The notes under the pieces: model-generated
The model's database searches: none
Seen by the model: only the letters and a program-made list of their open reading frames with translations
Told to the model about the DNA's origin: nothing
Part shown: in pieces, positions 8,680-18,209 of the stretch
Position numbering within the stretch: position 1 is the first letter of the stretch
How the letters are laid out: each line of letters begins with the position of its first letter
Assembly: GCA_000155435.1 (NCBI GenBank)
Contig: DS990262.1
Coordinates: forward strand, 830,459-894,458
From: Clostridiales bacterium 1_7_47FAA
GTDB lineage: Bacteria; Bacillota; Clostridia; Lachnospirales; Lachnospiraceae
Length of the DNA: 64,000 nucleotides
Direction of reading: 5' to 3'
Position numbers and translations under genes: made by a program

Positions 8680-9888
8680 ATGCAATTAGCAGGAAAGATT
8701 AAGGATTTAAGTGAGAAATACCGCAGCTATACGGCAGAAGTCCTGGGGAAGATGATCCGCGTACCGGGATTCTCCGGAAAGGAAAAAGAGCGCTGCGAGG
8801 TAATCGTTGAACTGTGCCGGGAGGCCGGATTTGACGAGGTATATATCGACGGGCTGGGAAGCGTGGTGGGAAGGGTTGGACATGGCCCTAAGAAACTGGC
8901 ATTCGATGCCCATATCGACACAGTGGAGGTAGGCGACAGGTCCCAGTGGAAGGCAGACCCATTTGGCGGGAACCTTACGGAGGACGGCCTGGTGTATGGA
9001 CTGGGTTCCTCGGACCAGCTTGGGGGCGCGGCGTGTATGATTGCTTCCGGCCGTATCTTAAAGGAACTGGGATATGACGGGGAATTTACCATCTACTATA
9101 CATTCACGGTCATGGAAGAGGACTGTGACGGCCTTTGCTGGCTCTATCTGATAGAAGAGGAGGGGCTGAAGCCGGATTACATTGTCTCCTCTGAGCCGAC
9201 TGCCTGCCGCCTGTTCAGGGGCCAGCGCGGAAGGATGGAGATTGAGATACAGCTGAAGGGGATTTCCTCCCACGGATCCCTGCCCCATAACGGAGTGAGC
9301 GCGGCCTACAAGGCGGCCAGGGCAGCCCTGGCAATGGAACAGCTCAATGAGGACCTGAAGCCGGACGAGGACAATTTCCTTGGAAAGGGTTCCGTGGTGG
9401 TGTCCATGATGGATGTAAAGGGACCGTCCCAGTGTTCTGTTCCGGATGAAGCACGGCTGTATCTGGACAGGCGTCTTACCTGGGGAGAGGATGAGGAGAT
9501 TGCCATCGGCCAGGTAGTGGACTACGTCACAAAAGCCCTTGGAGAGGCCCCCTATAAGGTGTATATGCCCAGTTATGGAAAGAAGGGGTACAAAGGCACT
9601 GACTTTACCCAGGAGCTGTATTTCCCCACCTGGAAGACAGAGGAAGGCAACGGACTGGTGGTATCCTCCAGAAATGCCTTTAAGGAACTGTACGGACAGG
9701 ACCTGGTTCCGGGACCCTGCGTATATTCCACCAATGCGGTGGCGTTCTGCGGACGCCATCACATCCCTACCGTCATCATGGGGCCTGGCGATGTGGAAGC
9801 CTGCCACAAGCCCAATGAGACAACCAGGGTAAATGACCTTGTGACATGTACTGCATTTTACGCAATGCTGCCATACATATTGAAATGA
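8680..9888 (+). CDS. ygeY: YgeY-type M20 metallohydrolase
   Basis: ArgE/DapE/M20 family hydrolase of 402 residues. Metal ligands are visible in FDAHIDTVEVG, in the MEEDCDG acidic pair and in the C-terminal EACHKPNE histidine. A lid domain (RGRMEIEIQLKGISSHGSLPHNG) sits in the middle. The longest frame begins at a GTG inside the previous gene, but GGTGGAGGG lies 7 bases before the ATG at 8680, so that start is used. YgeY-type enzymes are associated with the ygeW/ygeX purine locus. The expected chemistry is hydrolysis of an acyl, ureido or amide bond releasing diaminopropionate or a precursor; this is inference. Confidence 0.9.
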   Translation: MQLAGKIKDLSEKYRSYTAEVLGKMIRVPGFSGKEKERCEVIVELCREAGFDEVYIDGLGSVVGRVGHGPKKLAFDAHIDTVEVGDRSQWKADPFGGNLTEDGLVYGLGSSDQLGGAACMIASGRILKELGYDGEFTIYYTFTVMEEDCDGLCWLYLIEEEGLKPDYIVSSEPTACRLFRGQRGRMEIEIQLKGISSHGSLPHNGVSAAYKAARAALAMEQLNEDLKPDEDNFLGKGSVVVSMMDVKGPSQCSVPDEARLYLDRRLTWGEDEEIAIGQVVDYVTKALGEAPYKVYMPSYGKKGYKGTDFTQELYFPTWKTEEGNGLVVSSRNAFKELYGQDLVPGPCVYSTNAVAFCGRHHIPTVIMGPGDVEACHKPNETTRVNDLVTCTAFYAMLPYILK

Positions 9889-9898
9889 CGGAGGCAGT

Positions 9899-10837
9899 AT
9901 GAAAAAACGGATTGTTGTGGCCCTGGGCGGGAACGCCCTGGGGTCCACCCTGGCGGAACAGATGAAAGCGGTCAGGCAGACCGTGAAGGTGATTGCGGAT
10001 CTGGTGGAGATGGGGCATGAGGTGGTGCTCACCCATGGCAATGGCCCACAGGTGGGGATGATTAACCTTGCCATGTCCGAACTTCATAAGGCGGATTCCA
10101 GACAGTCCATCATACCCATGTCGGTATGCGTGGCCATGAGCCAGGGATATATAGGGTACGACCTGCAAAGCCTTTTGAGGACAGAACTGCTGAACAGGAA
10201 CATTGACAAGTATGTGACCACTGTGATTACCCAGGTAAGGGTAGATGAGGATGACCCTGCGTTCGGCCATCCGGACAAACCCATCGGACGGTTCATGACG
10301 CTGGAGGAAGTGCGTGAGGCGGAGAAGGATGGATTCACCTTCGTGGAGGATTCGGGAAGGGGATACCGCCGGGTGGTAGCCTCGCCGAAACCCCGTGAGA
10401 TCATGGAAGTACATACCGTGCTCACCCTGTTAAATGCAGGGGAGATTGTCATTGCAGCCGGAGGCGGAGGCATACCGGTGGTACGCAGGGGCAATGACCT
10501 GAAAGGCGTGGGCGCCGTGGTGGATAAGGATTTTGCCAGCTGCAGGCTGGCCCAGGACATAGATGCGGACAGCCTGATCATACTGACAGCCGTGGAAAAG
10601 GTGGCGGTCAATTTTGGGAAGCCGGACCAGAGATGGCTGGACAGGATATCCACCGGGGAGGCCAGGAGGCTTATCGAGGAAGGGCAGTTCGCAGCAGGCT
10701 CCATGCTTCCAAAGGTCAGGGCCGCCATGGAATTTGCCGGGTCCGGGAAAGGGCGCAGCGCCCTTATCACCCTGTTGGGGAAGGCAGGGGAAGGACTGGC
10801 AGGAAAAACAGGCACAGTGATATATGAAGGAGAATGA
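9899..10837 (+). CDS. yqeA: Carbamate kinase
   Basis: Amino-acid kinase fold, 312 residues, standard for carbamate kinase. It begins KRIVVALGGNALG and contains LTHGNGPQVG, the AAGGGGIPVV loop, and VDKDFASCRLAQDIDADSLIILTAVEKV. Reaction: carbamoyl phosphate plus ADP to ATP, ammonia and CO2. It follows ygeY by 10 bases with a GGAGG site. It would harvest ATP by substrate-level phosphorylation from the carbamoyl phosphate released by the YgeW protein, the energy-conserving end of the pathway. Confidence 0.93.
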   Translation: MKKRIVVALGGNALGSTLAEQMKAVRQTVKVIADLVEMGHEVVLTHGNGPQVGMINLAMSELHKADSRQSIIPMSVCVAMSQGYIGYDLQSLLRTELLNRNIDKYVTTVITQVRVDEDDPAFGHPDKPIGRFMTLEEVREAEKDGFTFVEDSGRGYRRVVASPKPREIMEVHTVLTLLNAGEIVIAAGGGGIPVVRRGNDLKGVGAVVDKDFASCRLAQDIDADSLIILTAVEKVAVNFGKPDQRWLDRISTGEARRLIEEGQFAAGSMLPKVRAAMEFAGSGKGRSALITLLGKAGEGLAGKTGTVIYEGE

Positions 10838-10839
10838 TT

Positions 10840-11319
10840 ATGGGATGGAGAGAGGACGACTATTATTTTGAACGGACCGAGGCGCTGGCCAGGGAGGCCA
10901 TGAAGGCGGGGGACGACGGGTTTGCCTGCGTCCTGGTGGGACCGGAGGGCGATATCCTCATGGAACAGAAGAATGAGGCCGGTACCCAGAAGGACCCCAC
11001 TGCCCACGATGTAATGGCCCTGGTACGCAGGGCGGTCCATGAATACAGCCCCGGGCAGCTGCAGGAATGTACGGTATACGCCTTGATGGAACCATGCGTC
11101 ATGTGTATGGGGGCACTGTTCTGGGCTAAGATAGGACGCGTGAAATACGCCATGTCGGAGGAATCCATGAACCGGATGCTTCCGGGAGGCCTTGAGATAC
11201 ACAGCGCTGAATTTGCAGACAGATGTCCGGCGCCGATGGAATCCCTGCCCAGGATCCCGGAACGGCCGGAAGCAGTGGAGATTGTGAAGGAGTGGATACA
11301 ATCACTTGGCATTGGCTGA
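10840..11319 (+). CDS. CDA-fold deaminase-like protein with altered active site
   Basis: Cytidine-deaminase/TadA/guanine-deaminase fold of about 159 residues. The second zinc motif EPCVMCMGALFW is intact. The first motif, normally H-x-E, reads DPTAHDVMALVR: the histidine is kept but the catalytic glutamate position is valine, with aspartate next to the histidine. GAAGGAG lies 7 bases before the ATG at 10840, which is preferred over the ATG at 10834 that overlaps the previous stop. In family terms it would deaminate a nucleobase such as guanine or cytosine. With this substitution it may act on another amidine, use Asp as the base, or be non-catalytic. Confidence 0.78.
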   Translation: MGWREDDYYFERTEALAREAMKAGDDGFACVLVGPEGDILMEQKNEAGTQKDPTAHDVMALVRRAVHEYSPGQLQECTVYALMEPCVMCMGALFWAKIGRVKYAMSEESMNRMLPGGLEIHSAEFADRCPAPMESLPRIPERPEAVEIVKEWIQSLGIG

Positions 11320-11332
11320 CAGGGGGAAGCAT

Positions 11333-12637
11333 ATGAAAGCAATCATTCATGTCAATCTATACGATTTTCATACCTACAGGCCGGACAGTTACATCCTGTT
11401 TGACAAGACCATCTTACGGACCGGCCCAATGGAGGAGTACAGGGAAGAGGAGGGATGGGAAGTGGTGGACGCCAGGGGGGCGTTCCTGCTTCCGGGGCTC
11501 ATCATAGGCCATGCGCACCTGTACGGAGCGTTCATGCGGGGGATTCCCCTTCCTCCCCTCACCTCCACAAGCTTCAGGGAGCAGCTGGAGCAGCTGTACT
11601 GGAGGGTGGACGGCGCCCTGGACGGGGAAAGCTCCTACCAAAGCGCCAGGGCCTTGGCAATGGACCACATAAGATGCGGGGTCACCACGATTTTCGACCA
11701 CCATGCCAGCGGGACCAGGATAAGGGGAACCCTCAATGCCCTGAAACGTGGCTGGGTGGATGAGACTGGCCTCAGGGGCGTGTTCTGCTTTGAGACCAGC
11801 GACCGTTTCAATGTGGAGGAATGTATCAGGGAAAATGTGGAATTTGCCCAGAGCGTCCACGGGGACATGTGCCAGGCAATGTTCGGCATGCATGCATCCC
11901 TGTCCTTAAGCGAACGCACCCTGTCCCAGGCGGCGGAGGCAATCGGCCGGATCCCCCTTCACGTCCATGTGGGGGAGAGCCTGGAGGATGAGGAGGAATG
12001 CGTTGCCAGATACGGAAAGCGGATCGTGGAGCGTTTTGCCGGGCACGGCCTTATCACGCCGGACAGTATATTTGCCCACTGTGTGAACATCGATGACAGG
12101 GAAGCCGCCCTTATGGCGGAATATGGGTGCACGGCGGCCATCAACGTGACCTCCAACTTAAATACCGGAAACGGGATACCGGATTACCGCCTGTTTAAGC
12201 GGTATGGCATACCGGTCATCATCGGCAATGACAGCCTTGGCACCAACATTGCCTCTGACATCCGGAACACCATGTTCGGCATCCATCTCAGGACTAAGAA
12301 TCCGTGGTGGTTTGGCTACAGCAGCCTGCTGGACTGCGTGAGGAACAGCTATGACATGGCATCTAAGCTTCTGGGGGTCAGGCTTGGACGGCTGGATGAA
12401 GGGTATGAAGCCGATTTCGCCCTGGTGGAATACATACCGCCCGTCCCCCTGGATGAGGGCAATGTATGGGGGCATGTGGTGGATGGAATCTTTAATAATT
12501 ACCATCCCAGGGACCTGTGGTGCGCAGGGCTTGCTAAGATGAGGGACTACAGGGTGACATTTGACGAAAGCGCGATCCTGGGTGAGACAAGGATAAGCGC
12601 GGAACATGCATGGAAAAGAATGGGGTTATTGAATTAA
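11333..12637 (+). CDS. SsnA-like amidohydrolase/aminohydrolase
   Basis: Metal-dependent amidohydrolase of about 434 residues. Ligands expected for the family are present: GHAHLYGAF near 57-65, HVHVGES, an HCV histidine and GNDSLGTN aspartate. IFDHHAS and CFETSDR match the SsnA branch seen in selenium/purine loci. The longest frame starts at a TTG inside the previous gene, but AGGGGG lies 6 bases before the ATG at 11333. Likely role: deamination or ring hydrolysis of a purine-like heterocycle imported by the permease encoded next. Substrate not determinable from sequence. Confidence 0.84.
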   Translation: MKAIIHVNLYDFHTYRPDSYILFDKTILRTGPMEEYREEEGWEVVDARGAFLLPGLIIGHAHLYGAFMRGIPLPPLTSTSFREQLEQLYWRVDGALDGESSYQSARALAMDHIRCGVTTIFDHHASGTRIRGTLNALKRGWVDETGLRGVFCFETSDRFNVEECIRENVEFAQSVHGDMCQAMFGMHASLSLSERTLSQAAEAIGRIPLHVHVGESLEDEEECVARYGKRIVERFAGHGLITPDSIFAHCVNIDDREAALMAEYGCTAAINVTSNLNTGNGIPDYRLFKRYGIPVIIGNDSLGTNIASDIRNTMFGIHLRTKNPWWFGYSSLLDCVRNSYDMASKLLGVRLGRLDEGYEADFALVEYIPPVPLDEGNVWGHVVDGIFNNYHPRDLWCAGLAKMRDYRVTFDESAILGETRISAEHAWKRMGLLN

Positions 12638-12689
12638 AGTATATAGGAAGGTCCATGATAAGAGAATTGTGGAAAGGCGGGGTACGTAT

Positions 12690-13979
12690 ATGTCAGATAC
12701 GAAAGTAGTTGAAAATGATTATGAACTCAGTGAAGTACCGATGGATAAGCGCAGGAGTTTCAGCAGCATAACCATTGTATGGACGGGGTATGTCTTCCTG
12801 ATTACCAGCATGATGGCAGGAGGCGGACTGGCGGCAGGGCTTACATTTAAGGAAATCATACTAACAACCATCCTGGGCAACCTGTTCTTAGGAATCCTGG
12901 CAATCCTGGTCAGCGTCATCGCATGTAAGACAGGATTGACCTTTGCCCTGCTCACAAGGCACAGCTTTGGCACCAATGGTTCTAAGATAACATCCCTTTG
13001 CATCCCCATTGTGAACCTGGGGTGGTATACAATCCAATCAGCCACCTACGGACATCTGATTGCCCAGATATTCCATATGGGGGAGGCCGGGGAGATTACC
13101 TGTATGATGGTAAGCGCCCTGGTGATGGGGGTATTCGCCCTGGTGGGGATGAACGCCATATCCATATTGGGTTACGTTGCAATCCCGGCCGTCATCTTCC
13201 TGTCCATTGCAACGGCCGTGAAGGCGGTCATGGTAACCGGGGACTTTTCCGTCATATTGAATTATGTTCCTGGGAACCCGTCCAGTATTGTCAGCGGCGT
13301 GACCATCGTCATCGGTACCTGGGTCTTTGGGACGGTGGCCTGCATAGCGGATATCATGCGCTATGCCAGGAATACAAAGGAGGCCATAGGCGCCAGCCTG
13401 ACCGGGCTTATCGGGGGCAACAGCATGCTTCTCATCTGTGGGGCAATCACTGCCATCGCTTTGAATAACAGCGACCTGACCTCCGTACTCCTGGCAATGG
13501 GCATGGTAATCCCCAGCGTCATTTTGATGACAACGAATATCTTTACCACCAACGCGGCAAACCTGTATTCCATCTCCCTGAACCTTTCCAATGCGTTTAA
13601 TATGGGGAGGAAGAAAATGCTGCTTGTGATTCTGATCCTTTCAGCGTTCCTCACCATCCTGAAGCCTTATGAGATCGGGATGCTGTTTACCTTCCTGGAC
13701 ATCCTTGGATATATTGTCCCGCCCCTGGCCGGAATCATTTTCTCTGATTACTATCTGGTCAAGAAAGGCGTGTACAAGAAAGTGTCGGACAAAACCCTGG
13801 CAAAATGGAATGCGCCGGCGTGGATTACCTGGGCCATCTCCCTTGTCGTGGTATATGCAGTGCCCATGGGGCAGCCATCCGTCGTGGGAATCATTGTATC
13901 CGTTGTAATCTATACAGTTCTGATGAAAATCTGGCCGTCAAGGGCAGTAGAAGCAGGAGGGGAATATGAGAATGTATAA
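12690..13979 (+). CDS. NCS1-family nucleobase permease (CodB-like)
   Basis: About 12 hydrophobic membrane segments over 429 residues, with NCS1 hallmarks: an N-terminal cytosolic tail, ITIVWTGYVFLITSMMAGGGLAAGLTF, NLGWYTIQSATYG in TM3 and SDYYLVKKGVYKK after TM10. NCS1 proteins carry cytosine, purines, allantoin or hydantoins by Na+ or H+ symport. A GTG at 12669 would add seven residues, but GGAAAGG precedes the ATG at 12690. Its position behind the amidohydrolase suggests it imports the locus substrate. It overlaps the next small gene by 14 bases. Confidence 0.88.
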   Translation: MSDTKVVENDYELSEVPMDKRRSFSSITIVWTGYVFLITSMMAGGGLAAGLTFKEIILTTILGNLFLGILAILVSVIACKTGLTFALLTRHSFGTNGSKITSLCIPIVNLGWYTIQSATYGHLIAQIFHMGEAGEITCMMVSALVMGVFALVGMNAISILGYVAIPAVIFLSIATAVKAVMVTGDFSVILNYVPGNPSSIVSGVTIVIGTWVFGTVACIADIMRYARNTKEAIGASLTGLIGGNSMLLICGAITAIALNNSDLTSVLLAMGMVIPSVILMTTNIFTTNAANLYSISLNLSNAFNMGRKKMLLVILILSAFLTILKPYEIGMLFTFLDILGYIVPPLAGIIFSDYYLVKKGVYKKVSDKTLAKWNAPAWITWAISLVVVYAVPMGQPSVVGIIVSVVIYTVLMKIWPSRAVEAGGEYENV

Positions 13980-14130
13980 AATGATAGCAGCCGTGGGAAC
14001 CGTGATGATGGGAATCAGCTCATTTGTGACCTGTCTGTCTGACTCAGCCTTTATTTCCAATATCGGGAATGTGTTCCTGCTGCTCAGCATTGTAATCATG
14101 ACCTATGCGTTCTTCCATTGGCAGCCATGA
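13966..14130 (+). CDS. 54-residue hydrophobic membrane protein
   Basis: Short gene, not recognised as a named family. It starts within the last codons of the permease, with AGGAGG five bases before the ATG. The predicted protein has two hydrophobic stretches (MIAAVGTVMMGISSFVTCL and FLLLSIVIMTYAFF) joined by a short polar turn (SDSAFISNIGN), ending FHWQP. This suits a two-helix inner-membrane peptide. The overlap and strong ribosome site imply translational coupling to the permease, so an accessory or regulatory subunit of the transporter is possible. That role is inference. Confidence 0.6.
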   Translation: MRMYKMIAAVGTVMMGISSFVTCLSDSAFISNIGNVFLLLSIVIMTYAFFHWQP

Positions 14131-14227
14131 CAAAGGGCAAGGCGGAGGACGGGATTTCCTGTTAATAAGATGTTAAAAATTTACTATTTGCAAAACTGCA
14201 AAATGGTGGTATCATAAAAACAAATGC

Positions 14228-14275
14228 GGCTGCAGCAGAGAGGTCAATCGCCCCTTGGACCTGCAGCCTATTTTG
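14228..14275 (+). terminator. Terminator of the catabolic operon
   Basis: GGCTGCAG (14228-14235) pairs with CTGCAGCC (14261-14268), with possible inner pairing of AGGTC and GACCT. The sequence TATTTT follows. The U-tract is short, so efficiency is uncertain. Confidence 0.6.
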
Positions 14276-14281
14276 ATATAA

Positions 14282-14307
14282 GGAATTGTTATTTTTATAA
14301 CAATTCC
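14282..14307. repeat. Perfect 11-bp palindrome with TTTT loop
   Basis: GGAATTGTTAT / ATAACAATTCC around a four-T loop, in the gap between the catabolic locus and the ATPase operon. It is AT-rich and could be a second terminator hairpin, a protein-binding site or a small RNA stem. No protein-coding gene lies between 14131 and 14616. Confidence 0.7.
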
Positions 14308-14364
14308 AAAGGTGCAGAATGGGTAGGAATATGGAAGCCTTTTGACGTTTTTTGTACGATATAC

Positions 14365-14393
14365 AAAAATTTTTAGAAATCCTAAAAATTTTT
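14365..14393. repeat. 12-bp AT-rich inverted repeat upstream of the ATPase promoter
   Basis: AAAAATTTTTAG (14365-14376) and CTAAAAATTTTT (14382-14393), separated by five bases. It ends 22 bases before the -35 box of the ATPase promoter. It may be an UP-element-like or regulator-binding region. Confidence 0.6.
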
Positions 14394-14415
14394 CATGAAA
14401 AAGTAAGAAAGTGGA

Positions 14416-14444
14416 TTGATAATTTTTTAGTCATGGGTTATAAT
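14416..14444 (+). promoter_or_regulatory. Promoter of the V-ATPase operon
   Basis: TTGATA (14416-14421), exactly 17 bases, TATAAT (14439-14444). This is one of the best sigma-A matches in the window. Transcription would start near 14451, leaving a leader of about 165 bases. Confidence 0.85.
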
Positions 14445-14450
14445 CTATTC

Positions 14451-14616
14451 ATATTGTACAAAAATAATAGGAAAGGCGTGGACAAATACTATTAACTTGT
14501 CATTTTATAGTTGAAACGTATTTGCCATAGTATTCCTACAGGCTTATCTGCACAGACTATTTACATATACCGGAGATAAGCATGGAGGAATTCCGGGAAG
14601 GAAAGGGGGATTTGGA
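14451..14616 (+). other. Structured 5' leader of the V-ATPase operon
   Basis: The left arm at 14483-14492 can pair in two exclusive ways: CAAATAC (14483-14489) with GTATTTG (14518-14524), or AATACTAT (14485-14492) with ATAGTATT (14527-14534). A separate stem GCTTATCT (14542-14549) / AGATAAGC (14574-14581) lies near the first gene. Mutually exclusive stems suggest a possible cis-regulatory RNA. I cannot match it to a named riboswitch by eye. Confidence 0.4.
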
Positions 14617-14925
14617 TTGGCCCAGGAGACAATTGATGCGATCCGGCAGGCAGAGGCAGCTGCCGAAGCAGCTGAAAAGGACGCGGTAAAACAGGCGGAA
14701 GCAATTGTGGCGGAGGCGAAGGCCCAGGGCGTGCAGTTAAAGGCAGACATGACAAGTGCTGCCAGGGAAGCTGCGGCGCGGGCCGAAGAAGACGCAAAGG
14801 CTCAGGGTGAGCAGATGATGCAGGCTGCGGGAGCAGAGGAAGTAAAGGAACTGGAACATCTGCGCAGTGCCGTGGCCGCGAAACAGGAACAGGCAGTCAA
14901 GATCATCTTATCGGAACTGCTGTGA
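14617..14925 (+). CDS. V-type ATPase peripheral-stalk subunit (G/H type, NtpF-like)
   Basis: 102 residues, almost entirely one charged alpha-helix rich in Ala, Glu, Lys and Gln (AIRQAEAAAEAAEKDAVKQA), as expected for the small stalk subunit that pairs with subunit E. The only start in a good position is a TTG at 14617, preceded by AAAGGGGGA; no ATG fits the frame. It is first in an operon whose order equals the E. hirae ntp operon. It would hold the stator against rotation of the A/B head. Confidence 0.82.
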   Translation: MAQETIDAIRQAEAAAEAAEKDAVKQAEAIVAEAKAQGVQLKADMTSAAREAAARAEEDAKAQGEQMMQAAGAEEVKELEHLRSAVAAKQEQAVKIILSELL

Positions 14926-14928
14926 TGA

Positions 14929-15037
14929 AAGCCCACGATGGGAAGAATCGTGGAAAGGTAAGGAAAGTCCACGATAGGAAAAATCGTGGAAAGGCAAGGA
15001 AAGCCCACGATGATGAAGAATCGTGGGAAGGCAAGGA
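14929..15037 (+). repeat. Three tandem 36-37-bp hairpin repeats
   Basis: Units at 14929-14964, 14965-15000 and 15001-15037 share CCACGAT, about 10 bases, then ATCGTGG, then AAGGNAAGGA. Each can fold into a 7-bp stem. They fill the gap between the first two ATPase genes, and the last unit donates the ribosome site of the next gene. They may tune mRNA stability or relative expression. There are no spacers, so this is not CRISPR. Confidence 0.85.
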
Positions 15038-15052
15038 AGGAGGCGCTTAGGG

Positions 15053-17553
<2,501 letters not shown>

Positions 17554-17598
17554 GCATCGTACGGATATCAGGAGAGATTCAGGAAAGGAGAACATCGC

Positions 17599-18192
17599 AT
17601 GGCGGGATTAGATAAAATCATCAGCCAGATAAAAGAAGAATCCCAGGAAACGGCGGCACGCACCTTAGCGGCGGCCAGGGATGAGGCGGAGAAGGTCCTG
17701 GCAGCTGCCCGTAAGGAAGCGGAAAGCGAGTGCGCCGACATTGAGAGGCGCTCCAGGCAGTCCGTTGCCAACATCCTGGAGAGGGGGCAGTCCGCTGCCG
17801 ACCTTAGGAAACGCGGAAGTATCCTGGCCGAGAAGCAGAAGCTGATCGGCGACACCATTGAGAAGGCGAAGGCGGAACTCAAGGGAATGGACACGGATGC
17901 CTATTTCGACATGATTCTTAAACTGGCTGTCAAATCCGCACAGGAAGGTAAGGGCGAGCTTCTGTTTTCAGAAAAAGACCTTGCCCGGGTCCCTGAAGGG
18001 TTTGAGGACAGACTTAATGCTGCGTTAAAGGATAAGGACGCGGCCCTGCACATTTCCAAGGACACCAGGGATATTGATGCCGGATTTGTGCTGACCTACG
18101 GCGGGATTGAGGAGAACTGCTCCATCAACGCAATCTTTGATTCAGCCCACGAATTATTGCAGGATAAGGTGCAGGAAATTCTTTTTTCATGA
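17599..18192 (+). CDS. ntpE: V-type ATP synthase subunit E
   Basis: 197-residue peripheral stalk subunit. The N-terminal half is a long charged helix (LDKIISQIKEESQETAARTL onward, to about 110). The C-terminal half is a globular domain ending with the family pattern GFVLTYGGIEENCSINAIFD. AAAGGAG lies 8 bases before the ATG. It pairs with the small helical stalk subunit encoded first in the operon. Confidence 0.93.
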   Translation: MAGLDKIISQIKEESQETAARTLAAARDEAEKVLAAARKEAESECADIERRSRQSVANILERGQSAADLRKRGSILAEKQKLIGDTIEKAKAELKGMDTDAYFDMILKLAVKSAQEGKGELLFSEKDLARVPEGFEDRLNAALKDKDAALHISKDTRDIDAGFVLTYGGIEENCSINAIFDSAHELLQDKVQEILFS

Positions 18193-18209
18193 ACGGAGGA
18201 ACTTTTTAA

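Noticed and set aside
7399-11301. Long antisense open frames (over 300 codons each) opposite the PreA-like, YgeY and carbamate kinase genes
   Set aside because: They lie opposite genes with clear family motifs, have no credible ribosome sites and give low-complexity His/Pro/Ser-rich translations. They are by-products of GC-rich third positions.
14929-15037. Possible CRISPR array
   Set aside because: The 36-bp units are directly adjacent with no variable spacers and no cas genes are present.
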